A stretch of 64,000 nt of DNA from Kitasatospora herbaricolor (GCF_030813695.1 NZ_JAUSVA010000002.1:1116001-1180000); one strand, 5' to 3'. Shown: positions 17,914 to 26,756, counted from the first letter of the stretch. Translations and numbers: made by a program. The notes: generated by a model from the sequence alone, not told the origin.

Positions 17914-18573
17914 TCAGCGCACCGTGGTGAGGGCCCCGGTGTTGGCACTCAGGCCGTTGACCCAGAGCGAGTTGACGCGGTTCCGCTCGGTGGTGTTCGG
18001 GTACGCGTTGGTGCAGGAGGTGCCGGGCCCGCCGCCGGACATCAGCTCGCTGCACGGGCCCGAGTAGTGGTCCGGCAGGCCCAGCACGTGGCCGGTCTCG
18101 TGCGCCGTCACGCGGACGGAGTTGTACTGCTGGTTCTGCCGGTAGTCCAGGAAGACGTAACCCCGGCCGTGGCCGTCGGTGCTGGCGTAGGAGCCGCGCG
18201 AGTCGTTGCCCTCGTAGTACCGGAAGTCTGCGTTGGTGCCGGAGCGGAGCTGGACGTTGCGCACCGAGCCGTTCCAGATCTGCGCGCTGCTGGCGATCTG
18301 GTTGCGGAAGGTCGGTGCGCTGCTGGCGTCGTAGGTCACCGTGACGGTCTGCAGGAAGGGCGCCGCCGCCTGCTTGGCGAGTGCGGACTTCATCACGGCC
18401 TCGTAGAAGGCCTGGTTGGCGGCCTCCTCCTCGGCCGAGCCGGCGTAGGAGGACGCGGTGTAGTGCTGACGGGGAGCGCTGTCGGCGGACGCGGCGGACG
18501 CGGGCACGGCGGCCAGGCCGGTGCCCAGGGCGAGGCCGATGGTCAGCGACAGGGAGATCAAGGAGCGCTTCAC
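17914..18573 (-). CDS. snpA: snapalysin-type small neutral metalloprotease
   Basis: 219 residues. GTG start, signal peptide to about residue 28 (PASAAS), then a propeptide. The zinc site is [12 protein letters not shown] with His158, His162 and Asp168 as third ligand, and the short C-terminus with [14 protein letters not shown], which is the M7 (snapalysin) arrangement found almost only in streptomycetes. Secreted protease that cleaves beside Tyr or Phe in the known enzymes. A LysR gene is divergent 220 bp away, as in the classical snpA-snpR pair, so transcription is probably activated by it. Confidence 0.92.
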   Translation of the reverse strand: MKRSLISLSLTIGLALGTGLAAVPASAASADSAPRQHYTASSYAGSAEEEAANQAFYEAVMKSALAKQAAAPFLQTVTVTYDASSAPTFRNQIASSAQIWNGSVRNVQLRSGTNADFRYYEGNDSRGSYASTDGHGRGYVFLDYRQNQQYNSVRVTAHETGHVLGLPDHYSGPCSELMSGGGPGTSCTNAYPNTTERNRVNSLWVNGLSANTGALTTVR

Positions 18574-18746
18574 GTGGGGGACTCCGTTCGCGTGCCGCCC
18601 GGCCCTGGGGGTGATCGGTGACCGTGCGGCGGCGGGTGAACTTCTGATGCGCAGAGCTTCGTTCAGCAGAACGGGTGAGCGGATGATGCCAACCGGCGAT
18701 AGCTCGGGCCAATGGTCCCGCGTCCGGGAATCCGGTATTCGACAAT

Positions 18747-18756
18747 TTGACATGTC
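18747..18756. promoter_or_regulatory. TTGACA hexamer with overlapping GACATGTC palindrome
   Basis: A consensus -35 like TTGACA (18747-18752) overlaps the 8-bp palindrome GACATGTC (18749-18756), about 40 bp before the LysR start. No good -10 at 17 bp was found, so this may be a regulator site and not a promoter. The rest of 18574-18792 shows no clear LysR T-N11-A box. Confidence 0.35.
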
Positions 18757-18792
18757 CTTGTCGTTCGTTTGCCATCCCGATATGCTCCCCGG

Positions 18793-19797
18793 GTGGAGCT
18801 CGACGTGAGACACCTCCGGGTGCTGTGCGCGATCGCGGACACCGGCAGCGTGCGGAAGGCCGCCCAGCAGCTCGGCATGACCCAGCCGTCCCTCACCACC
18901 CAGTTGCACCGGATCGAACGCACCGTCGGCGGACCGCTGTTCACCCGCGAGCAGACCGGCAGTCAGCCCACCGCCCTCGGCCATTCGGTGCTCTCCCGGG
19001 CCCGGCCGATCATCACCGACCTGGCCGCTCTGGTCACCGCCGCCCGCCAGGAGTCCTCCGGGACGGCGAAGCGGCAGTTGCGCATCGGCAGCGTCGGCAG
19101 CCGGGCAGTCGCCGCCTGGCTGCGCCGGGTCCACGACCGGCTCCCGGAGACCGACACCACCATCCACATCGACATCTCCGCCATCGCCCTGCTGCGGATG
19201 GTCGCCGCCGGCCAGCTGGACATCGCCTTCGTGCACGAGAGCGAGGGGTTCCCGCTGCCCGTCCCGGCCGGCGCCGAGCACCGCGTGGTGGTGGCCCGCG
19301 AACCGCAGTTCGTCGCCCTCTCGGTCCGCCACCCGGCCGCCGCCCAGCCGGTGGTGCGGCTCGCCGACCTGGCCCACGACACCTGGATGGTGGACCCGAC
19401 GGCCGACCACGAGTACGCCGCGCTGCGCCGGGTCTTCAGCGAGGCCGGGCTCGACCCGCGCGTCCTTCAGGTCCGCGACAACGCCACCGCCGCCGAACTG
19501 GTCGCCTCCGGCGAGGCCGTCCGCCCCTGCCAGCCGACCTCCACCCCCGGCCCGGGGACCGTCGTCCGGCCCGTCCACGGCGACCCCCTCGCCGTACGCC
19601 TGCTGCTCGCCTGGAGACCCCGGGCGCTCAGCGGCGCCGCGCTCGACGCCCTGCACACCGATCTCCGCGCCGCCTACACCGACCTGGCCCGGGTGAACCC
19701 GGCCTACCTGACCTGGCTGCTCCAGCACAACCGCTCCCTGCTGAACCTGCTCGGCCCGCCGCTTCAGCTCCCGGTGGCGCAGCAGCCCGGCGGCTGA
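18793..19797 (+). CDS. LysR family regulator, divergent from snapalysin
   Basis: 334 residues. [42 protein letters not shown] is the N-terminal LysR HTH; the rest is a periplasmic-binding-like effector domain. The GTG at 18793 aligns with the family start (an upstream in-frame ATG would add eight unrelated residues). Divergent orientation to a snapalysin gene is the SnpR arrangement, where the LysR protein activates the protease and represses itself. Effector unknown. Confidence 0.88.
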   Translation: MELDVRHLRVLCAIADTGSVRKAAQQLGMTQPSLTTQLHRIERTVGGPLFTREQTGSQPTALGHSVLSRARPIITDLAALVTAARQESSGTAKRQLRIGSVGSRAVAAWLRRVHDRLPETDTTIHIDISAIALLRMVAAGQLDIAFVHESEGFPLPVPAGAEHRVVVAREPQFVALSVRHPAAAQPVVRLADLAHDTWMVDPTADHEYAALRRVFSEAGLDPRVLQVRDNATAAELVASGEAVRPCQPTSTPGPGTVVRPVHGDPLAVRLLLAWRPRALSGAALDALHTDLRAAYTDLARVNPAYLTWLLQHNRSLLNLLGPPLQLPVAQQPGG

Positions 19798-19867
19798 CCG
19801 CGTGCCCGCAGCCCCGTCCGCCACCCCGCTTCCCACCCCGCTTCCAGTTCCGTCCAGTTCCATCCCC

Positions 19868-19882
19868 GATATGGGATATTGT
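19868..19882 (+). promoter_or_regulatory. -10 element and GATAT repeats before the XRE gene
   Basis: TATTGT (19877-19882) ends 7 bp before the ATG, the spacing of a leaderless transcript. Two GATAT words (19868-19872, 19875-19879) overlap it and an ATGG/CCAT dyad surrounds it, so the regulator may bind its own promoter. Confidence 0.5.
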
Positions 19883-19889
19883 CTCCATC

Positions 19890-20489
19890 ATGAGAACCAG
19901 CGAGAGCGGCCAGGCTGCCGGGGAGCACGTGGGAGAACAGCTGGAGGCCCGCCTGGCCGCCCGGCTGGCCACCCTGCGGACCGAACAGGGCTGGTCGCTG
20001 GACGAGCTGGCCCGGCAGACCGGCATCAGCCGCTCGACCCTGTCGCGGCTGGAGCGGGCCGAGATCAGCCCGACCGCCGCCCTGCTCGGCAAACTCTGCT
20101 CGGCGTACCGGCGGACCATGTCCCAGCTGCTGGCCGAGGTCGAGTCCGAGCCGCCGCAGCTGGTGCCGGCCGACCGGCAGGCGGTATGGCGGGACGAGGC
20201 CTCGGGCTTCACCCGGCGGTCGGTCTCCCCGCCGCACCCGGGACTGCGCGGCGAGGTCGTCGAGGGCGTCCTCCTGCCGGGCGCGGACATCTCGTACGAC
20301 GGACCGCCGGTGCCCGGGCTGGAGCAGCACATCTGGGTGTTGGAAGGCGAGTTGGAGGTCACCGCCGGCGAGCAGGCGCACCTGCTGCGGGCCGGCGACT
20401 GCCTGCGCCTGCGCCTCTGGGGCCGCTCGCGGTTCCGCAACCCCGCCGCCGGCCCGGTCCGTTACGCGGTCCTGGTGGTGCTGCCGTGA
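19890..20489 (+). CDS. XRE family regulator with cupin domain
   Basis: 199 residues. Residues 24-80 are a Cro/C1-type HTH (LRTEQGWSLDELARQTGISRSTLSRLERAEISPTAALLGKL); residues about 120-195 form a small cupin barrel (HIWVLEGELEVTAGEQAHLLRAGDCLRLR). No Shine-Dalgarno, in line with leaderless translation. The stop overlaps the start of the acetyltransferase gene, so the regulator and its likely target enzyme are made from one message. The cupin probably senses a small metabolite. Confidence 0.9.
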   Translation: MRTSESGQAAGEHVGEQLEARLAARLATLRTEQGWSLDELARQTGISRSTLSRLERAEISPTAALLGKLCSAYRRTMSQLLAEVESEPPQLVPADRQAVWRDEASGFTRRSVSPPHPGLRGEVVEGVLLPGADISYDGPPVPGLEQHIWVLEGELEVTAGEQAHLLRAGDCLRLRLWGRSRFRNPAAGPVRYAVLVVLP

Positions 20490-21097
20490 CCGCCCGACCG
20501 GGTACGCACGGGCCCGCGCCGACCCCGTCGCCCTCCGCACCGAGCCCGGCAGCCGGCCCCCTTCCGGGAAGGACCCCGGCGCCCGCCGTCAGCCGCCTGT
20601 CCGCCGACGGCTTCGCGGCCGCCGTGCCAGGACTGGCCGACCTGCTGGCCGACGCGGTGGCCGGCGGCGCCTCGCTCGGCTTCCTCGCCCCGCTCGACCG
20701 GGAGGCCGCGGCCCGCTGGTGGCGCGCCCAACTGCCCTCGGTCGCGGACGGCACCCGGACGGTCTGGGTCAGCCACGGCCCGGACGGCCTCAGCGGCACG
20801 GTGAGCCTCACCCTGGAGCAGAAGGCCAACGGCCGGCACCGGGGCGAGATCGTCAAGCTGATGGTGCACCGCGACGCCCGCGGCCGGGGCCTGGCCCGGG
20901 CCCTGCTCGCCGTCGCCGAGCAGGCCGCCGTCCGGGCGGGGGCCACTCTCCTGCTGCTGGACACCGAGACCGGCAGCGCGGCGGACCACCTCTACCGGGC
21001 GGCCGGCTGGACCAGGTACGGCATCGTCCCGGAGTACGCGGCCGACCCGGACGGCGCGCTCCGGGACTGCAGCTTCTACTACAAGCGGCTCGACTGA
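20486..21097 (+). CDS. GNAT family N-acetyltransferase
   Basis: 203 residues; GTG start inside the stop of the XRE gene. A Pro/Ala-rich N-terminus of about 35 residues precedes a GNAT fold: IVKLMVHRDARGRGLARALLAVAEQAA contains the acetyl-CoA pyrophosphate loop (R/Q-x-x-G-x-G/A as RDARGRGLA), followed by LLLLDTETGSAADHLYRAAGW, which is typical of N-acetyltransferases acting on small amines or antibiotics. Substrate unknown; its regulator is encoded just upstream. Confidence 0.88.
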   Translation: MTARPGTHGPAPTPSPSAPSPAAGPLPGRTPAPAVSRLSADGFAAAVPGLADLLADAVAGGASLGFLAPLDREAAARWWRAQLPSVADGTRTVWVSHGPDGLSGTVSLTLEQKANGRHRGEIVKLMVHRDARGRGLARALLAVAEQAAVRAGATLLLLDTETGSAADHLYRAAGWTRYGIVPEYAADPDGALRDCSFYYKRLD

Positions 21098-21238
21098 CGC
21101 CGCCCCCAACTCCCCACTCGCCACCGCTCGGTTCGCAGCGCGGCACAGGAGCGTTCCACCAGCAGGAATCATCGGCGAGCCGGCGGTCGATCTGGTAGCT
21201 TTCAGTTGCCGGTGACACTGCCCGAGGAGGTGAGACCC

Positions 21239-21292
21239 ATGAACGCTGTACTTCTGTGGGTGCTCCCCCTCCCGTCACGGCTGGGCGATTGA
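21239..21292 (+). CDS. 17-residue leader peptide ORF
   Basis: ATG preceded by a near-perfect GAGGAGG ribosome binding site 6 bp upstream; encodes MNAVLLWVLPLPSRLGD and stops 55 bp before the hydrolase start. A possible -10 (TAGCTT, 21196-21201) lies upstream. The peptide is hydrophobic with two prolines near the end; a stem-loop (21305-21334) follows. The arrangement is that of translational attenuation. Not recognised as a known leader. Confidence 0.5.
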   Translation: MNAVLLWVLPLPSRLGD

Positions 21293-21304
21293 CCTAGGTC
21301 TCGC

Positions 21305-21334
21305 CGGGAGCGCCTCGACAACAAGGCACTCCCG
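21305..21334 (+). promoter_or_regulatory. stem-loop between leader ORF and hydrolase
   Basis: 11-bp stem with one mismatch and an 8-nt loop (CGACAACA), ending just before the AAGGG that would serve as ribosome binding site of the hydrolase. It could hold back the ribosome or RNA polymerase depending on translation of the leader ORF. Confidence 0.5.
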
Positions 21335-21347
21335 AAGGGCAACATCC

Positions 21348-22115
21348 ATGCACTCTCTGCAGTTCACCGCCGAGTCGTCGTCGAACGGCGTGGTCGAGCA
21401 CGACTTCACCGTGGGCGGCGTCCCCGGCGTTCTCTGGTCGCCGGCCTCCGGCGCAGCCGATCGAGCCCCGCTGGTCCTGATGGCCCACGGCGGGGGCAAC
21501 CACAAGAAGCACCCGGCGATGGCCGGCCGCGCCCGGTTGCTGGTGGCCGGCTGCGGGTTCCACGTCGCCGTCGTCGACGCGCCCGGTCACGGCGACCGGC
21601 CCCGCACGGCGCACGACGAGGCGGAGATCGCCGAGCTGTTCCGGGCGAGGGCGGCGGGCGAGCCGGAAGGCCCGATCGTCGTGCGCTACAACGACCACCT
21701 GGCGCAGCTCGCCGTGCCCGAGTACCGGATGCTGCTGGACGCCCTCCAGGAGCTCCCGGAGATCGGCTCCGACGGGCCGGTCGGCTTCTGGGGCATCAAC
21801 ATGGGCACCGCGATCGGCATCCCGTTCGTGGCGGCCGAGCCCAGGGTCACCGCCGCGGTCTTCGGCCAGCACTGGCCCGACGTCCTGGCCGAGAAGGCGA
21901 AGCGGATCAGCATCCCGATCGAGTTCGACCTGCAGTGGGACGACGAGCACATCTCGCGCGAGGAGGGTCTCGCCCTGTTCGACGCCTTCGCCTCGAAGGA
22001 GAAGTCGTTGCACGTGAACGCGGGCGCCCACAAGGAGTTGCCCCGGTTCGAGGCCGACAGCGCGGTCCGCTTCTTCGCCCGGCACCTCGGCCGGGCGCTC
22101 GCCCCGCAGGCCTGA
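21348..22115 (+). CDS. alpha/beta hydrolase with altered nucleophile position
   Basis: 255 residues. LVLMAHGGGNHKKHP is the oxyanion region, VDAPGHGDRPRT the next turn, and AGAHKELPRFE carries a candidate catalytic His228. The nucleophile elbow, normally G-x-S-x-G, reads GINMG with Asn151 (codon AAC) in the place of serine. The fold is dienelactone-hydrolase-like. Either the protein has lost hydrolase activity and binds a ligand, or the family uses another residue. It is single, preceded by a leader ORF and stem-loop that probably control its translation. Confidence 0.8.
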   Translation: MHSLQFTAESSSNGVVEHDFTVGGVPGVLWSPASGAADRAPLVLMAHGGGNHKKHPAMAGRARLLVAGCGFHVAVVDAPGHGDRPRTAHDEAEIAELFRARAAGEPEGPIVVRYNDHLAQLAVPEYRMLLDALQELPEIGSDGPVGFWGINMGTAIGIPFVAAEPRVTAAVFGQHWPDVLAEKAKRISIPIEFDLQWDDEHISREEGLALFDAFASKEKSLHVNAGAHKELPRFEADSAVRFFARHLGRALAPQA

Positions 22116-22259
22116 CGGGCGCGGTCGCGGCGTCCGGTGCCGACCGGGCGCCGCGGCCACCGCCCCGGCCCGGGGCCGCCCGACCGGCGGACGGGACAAC
22201 GGCCGGGACGGACGCCGACAACGGCCGACGGGCGGCGCGCTCCTCGATGCGGACGGCGG

Positions 22260-23273
22260 TCAGTCGGACACCCGCTGGACGGGCCGTTCACCCGATCTCC
22301 GTGCGATGAAGCGGGTGAGCAGGACGACCTTCCGCGGGGCCGAGCGGTCGCCGGCTATCCGGGAGAAGAGGAGGTTGGCCGCGGTGCTGCCGACGGCGAC
22401 CGGGTCCTGGCTGACCACGGTCAGCGGCGGGTCGAGCTGCTTGGCGAGCGGCAGGTCGTCGAATCCGACGATGGACATCGGGGTCGGGTGCTCCAGGCCG
22501 TCCAGCACGCCGAGGGTGATCACGTCGTTGCTGCTGAACAGGGCGGTCGGCGGGTCGGGCAGGGCGCGCAGGCCGGCCAGTGCGCCCTGCGCGTCGCCGT
22601 GGGAGCGCAGCCCGTGCCGTACGAGGTCGGGGTCGACCGCGAGGCCGCAGGCGGTGAGTGCGTCCAGGTAGCCGGCGTAGCGCTCGGACTGGGTCCAGAT
22701 CTCGTAGCGGTCGCCGAGATAGGCGATCCGGGTGTGGCCGTGGCCCAGCAGGTGGGTGACGGCCCCCCGCGCGCCCTCCCGGTTGTCGACGGTGACGGTG
22801 TCGACGTCGAGGTCCCTGGCCGGGCGGTCCACGCAGACCACCTGGGTGCCGGCCTCCATCGGCGGCTTGAGGAATCCGTGCCCGCCGATGGTGGGGACGA
22901 TGATCAGGCCGTCCACCTGCCGGGCGGTGAAGGCGGCGATGACCTCGCGTTCCCGGCGCGGCTCGTCGTTGGTGCTGCCGACCAGGACCACGTAGCCGCG
23001 GCGGTGCGCCTCGTCCTCGATCGAACGGACCATCAGGGCGTAGAAGGGGTTGGCGAGGTCGTCCACCACCAGGCCGATGGTGGACGTCCCGGGTCTCTTC
23101 TGCCGCAGGTTGCGCGCGTTGTCGTTGCGCTGGTACCCGAGCTTGCGCACCGCCTGTTCGACCCGCGCGGCGGTGTCGGGCGAGACTCCCGCCTCGCCGG
23201 CGATCACCCGGGAGACGGTCATGAGACTGACCCCCGCCGCCTGGGCCACGTCCTTCATCGTCGGGCGCTTCAC
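22260..23273 (-). CDS. LacI family regulator of the sugar/mannosidase locus
   Basis: 337 residues. GTG 23273 has a GAGGAGGAA site upstream; the HTH is TMKDVAQAAGVSLMTVSRVIAGEAGVSPDTAARVEQAVRKLGY, followed by a periplasmic-binding-like effector domain (TIGLVVDDLANPFYALMVRSIEDEA). It is the last of four minus-strand genes with the ABC importer, separated by 233 bp, so it may have its own promoter (a TAAGAT -10 like hexamer lies at 23327-23332). It very likely binds the two TGGTAACGTT sites at 26578 and 26743. Confidence 0.9.
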   Translation of the reverse strand: MKRPTMKDVAQAAGVSLMTVSRVIAGEAGVSPDTAARVEQAVRKLGYQRNDNARNLRQKRPGTSTIGLVVDDLANPFYALMVRSIEDEAHRRGYVVLVGSTNDEPRREREVIAAFTARQVDGLIIVPTIGGHGFLKPPMEAGTQVVCVDRPARDLDVDTVTVDNREGARGAVTHLLGHGHTRIAYLGDRYEIWTQSERYAGYLDALTACGLAVDPDLVRHGLRSHGDAQGALAGLRALPDPPTALFSSNDVITLGVLDGLEHPTPMSIVGFDDLPLAKQLDPPLTVVSQDPVAVGSTAANLLFSRIAGDRSAPRKVVLLTRFIARRSGERPVQRVSD

Positions 23274-23506
23274 AGGCTTCCTCCTCGGCACGCTCCCGGT
23301 CCGCCCAAGCGCCCCTGGAGTGTGCAATCTTACGGTGCTCGACTTCCCGGGCGGGCCGGGGCGCCGGACGCGGCCGGCGCCGCGCGGGCCGTGCCTGCCG
23401 GGGGCCTGCCGGTACGACGGAACCGGAGCGGGCCCCGAGCCGGCGGCGGACCCGTGGCTCGCCGCCGGCCGTCCCGTCAAGGGCTCAGCGAGGGCTCAGC
23501 AAGCGC

Positions 23507-24502
23507 TCAACAAGCGTCCTTGTAGATGTACTTGCTGACCGCCGGGTCGTCCATGTTCGCCTTGGTGATCGCCACCATGGTGGTGCCGATCTGCGCGCTG
23601 ACCTGCTTCTTCTCGATGGCGGCGATCGCCTGGTCGACCCCCTGGGCACCGATGCCGGCCGGGTCCTGGGCGACCAGGATGTCCAGGGTGCCGCTCTTCA
23701 ACGCCGTCACCTCGTCGGGTTCCGCGTCGAAGGCCGCGACCTTCACCCGTCCCTGCCTGCCGGCGGCCTGCAGCCCGGTGGCGACGCCCTGCGCGGTGTT
23801 GGTGTTGCCGGCGAATACCCCGCCGAGGTCGGGGTGCGCGGCCAGGGTGGCCTGGATCTGCGAGGCGGCGGTGGCCGGCAGGTCGTTGTCGTAGAGCACC
23901 GGGAGCAGCGTGATGGCGGGGTGGCCGGCCTTCATCTCCTCGGTGAAGCCCTTGATCCGGGCGTCCGTGGTGGACACGCCGGGCTTGACGCTGATCACGA
24001 TCGCCGAGCCCTTGTCGCCCATCAGTTCGGCCAGGGCCTTGGCGGCGGTGCGGCCGCCGGCCTCGTTGTCGGAGGAGATCCGGGAGACGCCGACGGAGCT
24101 GTCGCTGACGGTGGTGTCGACCAGGACGACCTTGGTGCCCGCGCTCTGCAGCTGCGACAGCGACGGGGTGAGGGCGGCGGTGTCCACGGGGGAGATCAGC
24201 AGGCCGTCGGGGCGCGTCGCGGCGACCGAGTCGACGATGGGCCGCTGCACGGCGACGTCCCACTGCGCCGATCCGTCCACGGTGAGCTTCACGCCCCGCT
24301 TCCTGGCCTGCTCCTGCGCGGCGCAGGCCATGGTGATGTAGAACGGGTCGCTCTTCACCCCGGTGATGAGCTTCAGGGTGGTGGCCTTGGAGGCCGCCGG
24401 GCCGCTGTCGCCGCCGCTGCCGCAGCCGGTGGTGCCGGCCACCACCAGGGCGAGGACGGCGCAGCCGCGGGCGAGCGTTCTGGCTCCACTGGATTCGAGC
24501 AT
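23507..24502 (-). CDS. sugar ABC transporter substrate-binding lipoprotein (RbsB type)
   Basis: 331 residues. Lipobox VAGTTGC with Cys27. The mature part is a periplasmic binding protein type I of the ribose/xylose group: KLITGVKSDPFYITMACAAQEQARKRG at the start and GVFAGNTNTAQGVATGLQAAG later. Third gene of the ATPase-permease-binding protein unit. Likely ligand is mannose or an oligomannoside released by the neighbouring GH92 enzyme, which is inference from location. Confidence 0.9.
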   Translation of the reverse strand: MLESSGARTLARGCAVLALVVAGTTGCGSGGDSGPAASKATTLKLITGVKSDPFYITMACAAQEQARKRGVKLTVDGSAQWDVAVQRPIVDSVAATRPDGLLISPVDTAALTPSLSQLQSAGTKVVLVDTTVSDSSVGVSRISSDNEAGGRTAAKALAELMGDKGSAIVISVKPGVSTTDARIKGFTEEMKAGHPAITLLPVLYDNDLPATAASQIQATLAAHPDLGGVFAGNTNTAQGVATGLQAAGRQGRVKVAAFDAEPDEVTALKSGTLDILVAQDPAGIGAQGVDQAIAAIEKKQVSAQIGTTMVAITKANMDDPAVSKYIYKDAC

Positions 24503-24560
24503 GGTGAACTTCCTTCTGCGGGAGGGTTCCTGGAAGGGGAGAACCGGCGGGAGGGTGGGT

Positions 24561-25616
24561 TCAGCCGCGTTCGCGGCCGCGCCTGCGGAACTGGTCCAGG
24601 TAGACCGCCGCGACCAGGACGATGCCGATCGCGACGTCCTGCCAGTACTGCTGGACGTCCATGATGATCAGTCCGGTGGTGAGCACCGCCGGGATGAAGA
24701 CGCCGATGACCGTGCCGAGCACACTGCCGCGGCCGCCGAACAGGCTGGCTCCGCCGAGCACGACGGCGGTGATGACCTTCAGGTTGTCGCTGGAATGCCC
24801 GGCGATCGAGGTGGTGCCGAAGTAGGCCAGCCACATGACGCTGCCGAGCCCGGAGAGCAGGCCGGTCAGGGCGTAGATCTTGACCAGGTGCCGGTCCACG
24901 TCGATGCCGACCCGGCGGGCGGCCTCCGGGTTCGAACCGATGGCGTAGGTGTACCGGCCGAACCGGGTGAAGGCGAGGACCAGGCCGAAGACCACGGTGG
25001 TGGCGAAGGCGATGACCACGAGCCAGGGGATCTGGCCGAAGAGCTTGCCGAAGCCGACCCGGTGCTGGAGTTCGCCGGAGACGGCACCGGTCGGGTCCTG
25101 GCCGCCGGTGATGATCTGCGCGATGCCGAGGGCCGCCCCGAAGCCGCCGAGGGTGACGATCAGCGGTGGCACCTTCGCCTTCGCCACCAGCCAGCCCTGC
25201 AGGCCGCCCCAGACCACTCCGGTGACCAGCGCGATCAGGGTGGACACCGCGATGGTGCCCCAGCCGGACTCCGCGCCGCCGTGGTGGATGGTGTACTCCG
25301 CGGACAGCACGGCGGACAGCACCAGGACGGACCCCACGGACAGGTCGATGCCGGCGACGATGATCACGAAGGTCATGCCGACGCCGAGCACCAGGTAGAT
25401 GGCCGCGTTGGTGGCGATCTGGGTGATGTCGTAGCGGGTCAGGAAGGTGTCCGGCCGGGCCGCGGTGAAGAACGCGACGAGCAGCGCCAGGACGCCGAAG
25501 GTCCAGGTCTCGTTCATCGCGGCGATCCGGCGCACCCAGCCGGGTACGGCGCGCCCGGGCCGGAGCGGGGTGGTCGCGGCGGCCCGGTCGGCCTCGCCGG
25601 GTACGTGCGCGCTCAC
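24561..25616 (-). CDS. sugar ABC transporter permease (RbsC type)
   Basis: 351 residues with about ten hydrophobic segments. MTFVIIVAGIDLSVGSVLVLSAVLSA is the RbsC/BPD_transp_2 signature, and YAIGSNPEAARRVGID is the cytoplasmic EAA-like loop. GTG 25616 overlaps the ATPase stop (GTGA). One permease gene, so the channel is presumably a homodimer. Confidence 0.92.
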   Translation of the reverse strand: MSAHVPGEADRAAATTPLRPGRAVPGWVRRIAAMNETWTFGVLALLVAFFTAARPDTFLTRYDITQIATNAAIYLVLGVGMTFVIIVAGIDLSVGSVLVLSAVLSAEYTIHHGGAESGWGTIAVSTLIALVTGVVWGGLQGWLVAKAKVPPLIVTLGGFGAALGIAQIITGGQDPTGAVSGELQHRVGFGKLFGQIPWLVVIAFATTVVFGLVLAFTRFGRYTYAIGSNPEAARRVGIDVDRHLVKIYALTGLLSGLGSVMWLAYFGTTSIAGHSSDNLKVITAVVLGGASLFGGRGSVLGTVIGVFIPAVLTTGLIIMDVQQYWQDVAIGIVLVAAVYLDQFRRRGRERG

Positions 25617-26554
25617 AGGGCACCGTCCTTTCCGGGGGTGGGCCGCGCGGACTCCCCCACCGTGGAGGGGCGTTCCGCGGAGGGGCGTCCCGCGGAGCGG
25701 GGCGCCACAGGGCGGGGTGCTTCGGGGTCGGGTACTGCGGCGCCGGGTGCTTCGAGGTCTGGTCCGGTGGCACCGGGTCCGGCGGAGCCGGGTTCCGCGG
25801 GCACCGGGTCCAGCGCACCGGTCATCGCTCCCACGAGCTCCTCCACCGAGGTGTTCGCGGCCTCGAAGACCGCCACCCGCCGCCCCAGCCGCAGGACTTC
25901 GACGCGGTCCGCCACCGAGAGCACCTCGGGCATGTTGTGGCTGATCAGCACGACGGAGACGCCCCGGTCGCGGACCCGCCTGATGGTCTCCAGCACCCGG
26001 CCGCGCTGGACCACGCCGAGGGCGGCGGTCGGTTCGTCCATGAAGATGATGCGGTTGGCGAAGGCCACCGCGCGGGCGACCGCGACCGACTGCCGCTGTC
26101 CGCCGGACAGCGAGGCCACCGGTACCCCCACGTCCCGCAGGTCGACGCCGAGCTCGGCGAACGCGGTGACGGCCGATCGGCGCATGGCCGCGTGGTCCAG
26201 GACACCGAGCCGGCCGAGCAGTCCGGGCCGGTACAGCTCCCGGCCCAGGTGCAGGTTGGCCGCCGCGTCCAGGTCCGGTGCGAGGGCGAGGTCCTGGTAG
26301 ACGGTCTCCACTCCGTGGCGCCTGGCGTCGAGCGGGCTGCCGAGTTCGACCGGCACGCCGGCCACCAGGATCTGCCCGCCGTCCGGACGGACGGTGCCGG
26401 ACAGCGTCTTGACCAGCGTGCTCTTGCCCGCGCCGTTGTCGCCGATCAGGGCGACCACCTCGCCGGGACGGACGGTGAAGTCGGCGCCCTGGAGGGCGTG
26501 CACCTGGCCGTAGCGCTTGCTCACCTTCCGGGCTTCCAAAAGGGGTTCTGTCAT
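25613..26554 (-). CDS. sugar ABC transporter ATP-binding protein, single domain
   Basis: 313 residues, start ATG 26554 after GGAGG. Walker A GDNGAGKST, signature LSGGQRQSV and Walker B RIIFMDEPTAAL are present once; classical RbsA has two such domains, so this is the shorter FrcA-like form. The last 60 or so residues are a low-complexity Pro/Ala/Glu/Arg tail built from short repeats (APGAAVPDPEAP, SAGRPSAERPS) with no relatives in the family. First gene of the operon, under the LacI-type operator. Confidence 0.9.
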   Translation of the reverse strand: MTEPLLEARKVSKRYGQVHALQGADFTVRPGEVVALIGDNGAGKSTLVKTLSGTVRPDGGQILVAGVPVELGSPLDARRHGVETVYQDLALAPDLDAAANLHLGRELYRPGLLGRLGVLDHAAMRRSAVTAFAELGVDLRDVGVPVASLSGGQRQSVAVARAVAFANRIIFMDEPTAALGVVQRGRVLETIRRVRDRGVSVVLISHNMPEVLSVADRVEVLRLGRRVAVFEAANTSVEELVGAMTGALDPVPAEPGSAGPGATGPDLEAPGAAVPDPEAPRPVAPRSAGRPSAERPSTVGESARPTPGKDGAL

Positions 26555-26577
26555 CGGGCTGGCCTCCGGACCCGTCT

Positions 26578-26591
26578 TGGTAACGTTCACG
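26578..26591. promoter_or_regulatory. LacI-type operator 1 (importer side)
   Basis: TGGTAACGTTCACG, with the AACGTT core of LacI-family operators, lies between the importer promoter and its ATG, 24 bp upstream of the start. Eleven of the first twelve bases match operator 2. Confidence 0.7.
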
Positions 26592-26602
26592 CGAGTGACC
26601 GG

Positions 26603-26632
26603 AGTCTGCTGCCGTGCATGACGGCCTGTCAA
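26603..26632 (-). promoter_or_regulatory. promoter of the sugar importer
   Basis: On the minus strand TTGACA (26627-26632), an 18-bp spacer and CAGACT (26603-26608). The transcript would begin just before operator 1, so a bound LacI protein would block it. Confidence 0.5.
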
Positions 26633-26742
26633 TACTCCTGACAGCCGCCAATATCCCGTCAACTCCCTTAAAACGCTGGTAGTTGATGTTGTGTCATGGT
26701 CTTGACGAGCGATTCGCCGCGTCGGAACAATTGCGTCTCGCT

Positions 26743-26756
26743 TGGTAACGTTCCCA
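26743..26756. promoter_or_regulatory. LacI-type operator 2 (mannosidase side)
   Basis: TGGTAACGTTCCCA, a near-palindrome (one non-pairing position) fitting the general LacI pattern TGNNANCGNTNNCA. It lies about 85 bp before the GH92 start and downstream of a possible -35 TTGACG at 26703. No other ordered element was found in 26555-26839. Confidence 0.7.
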
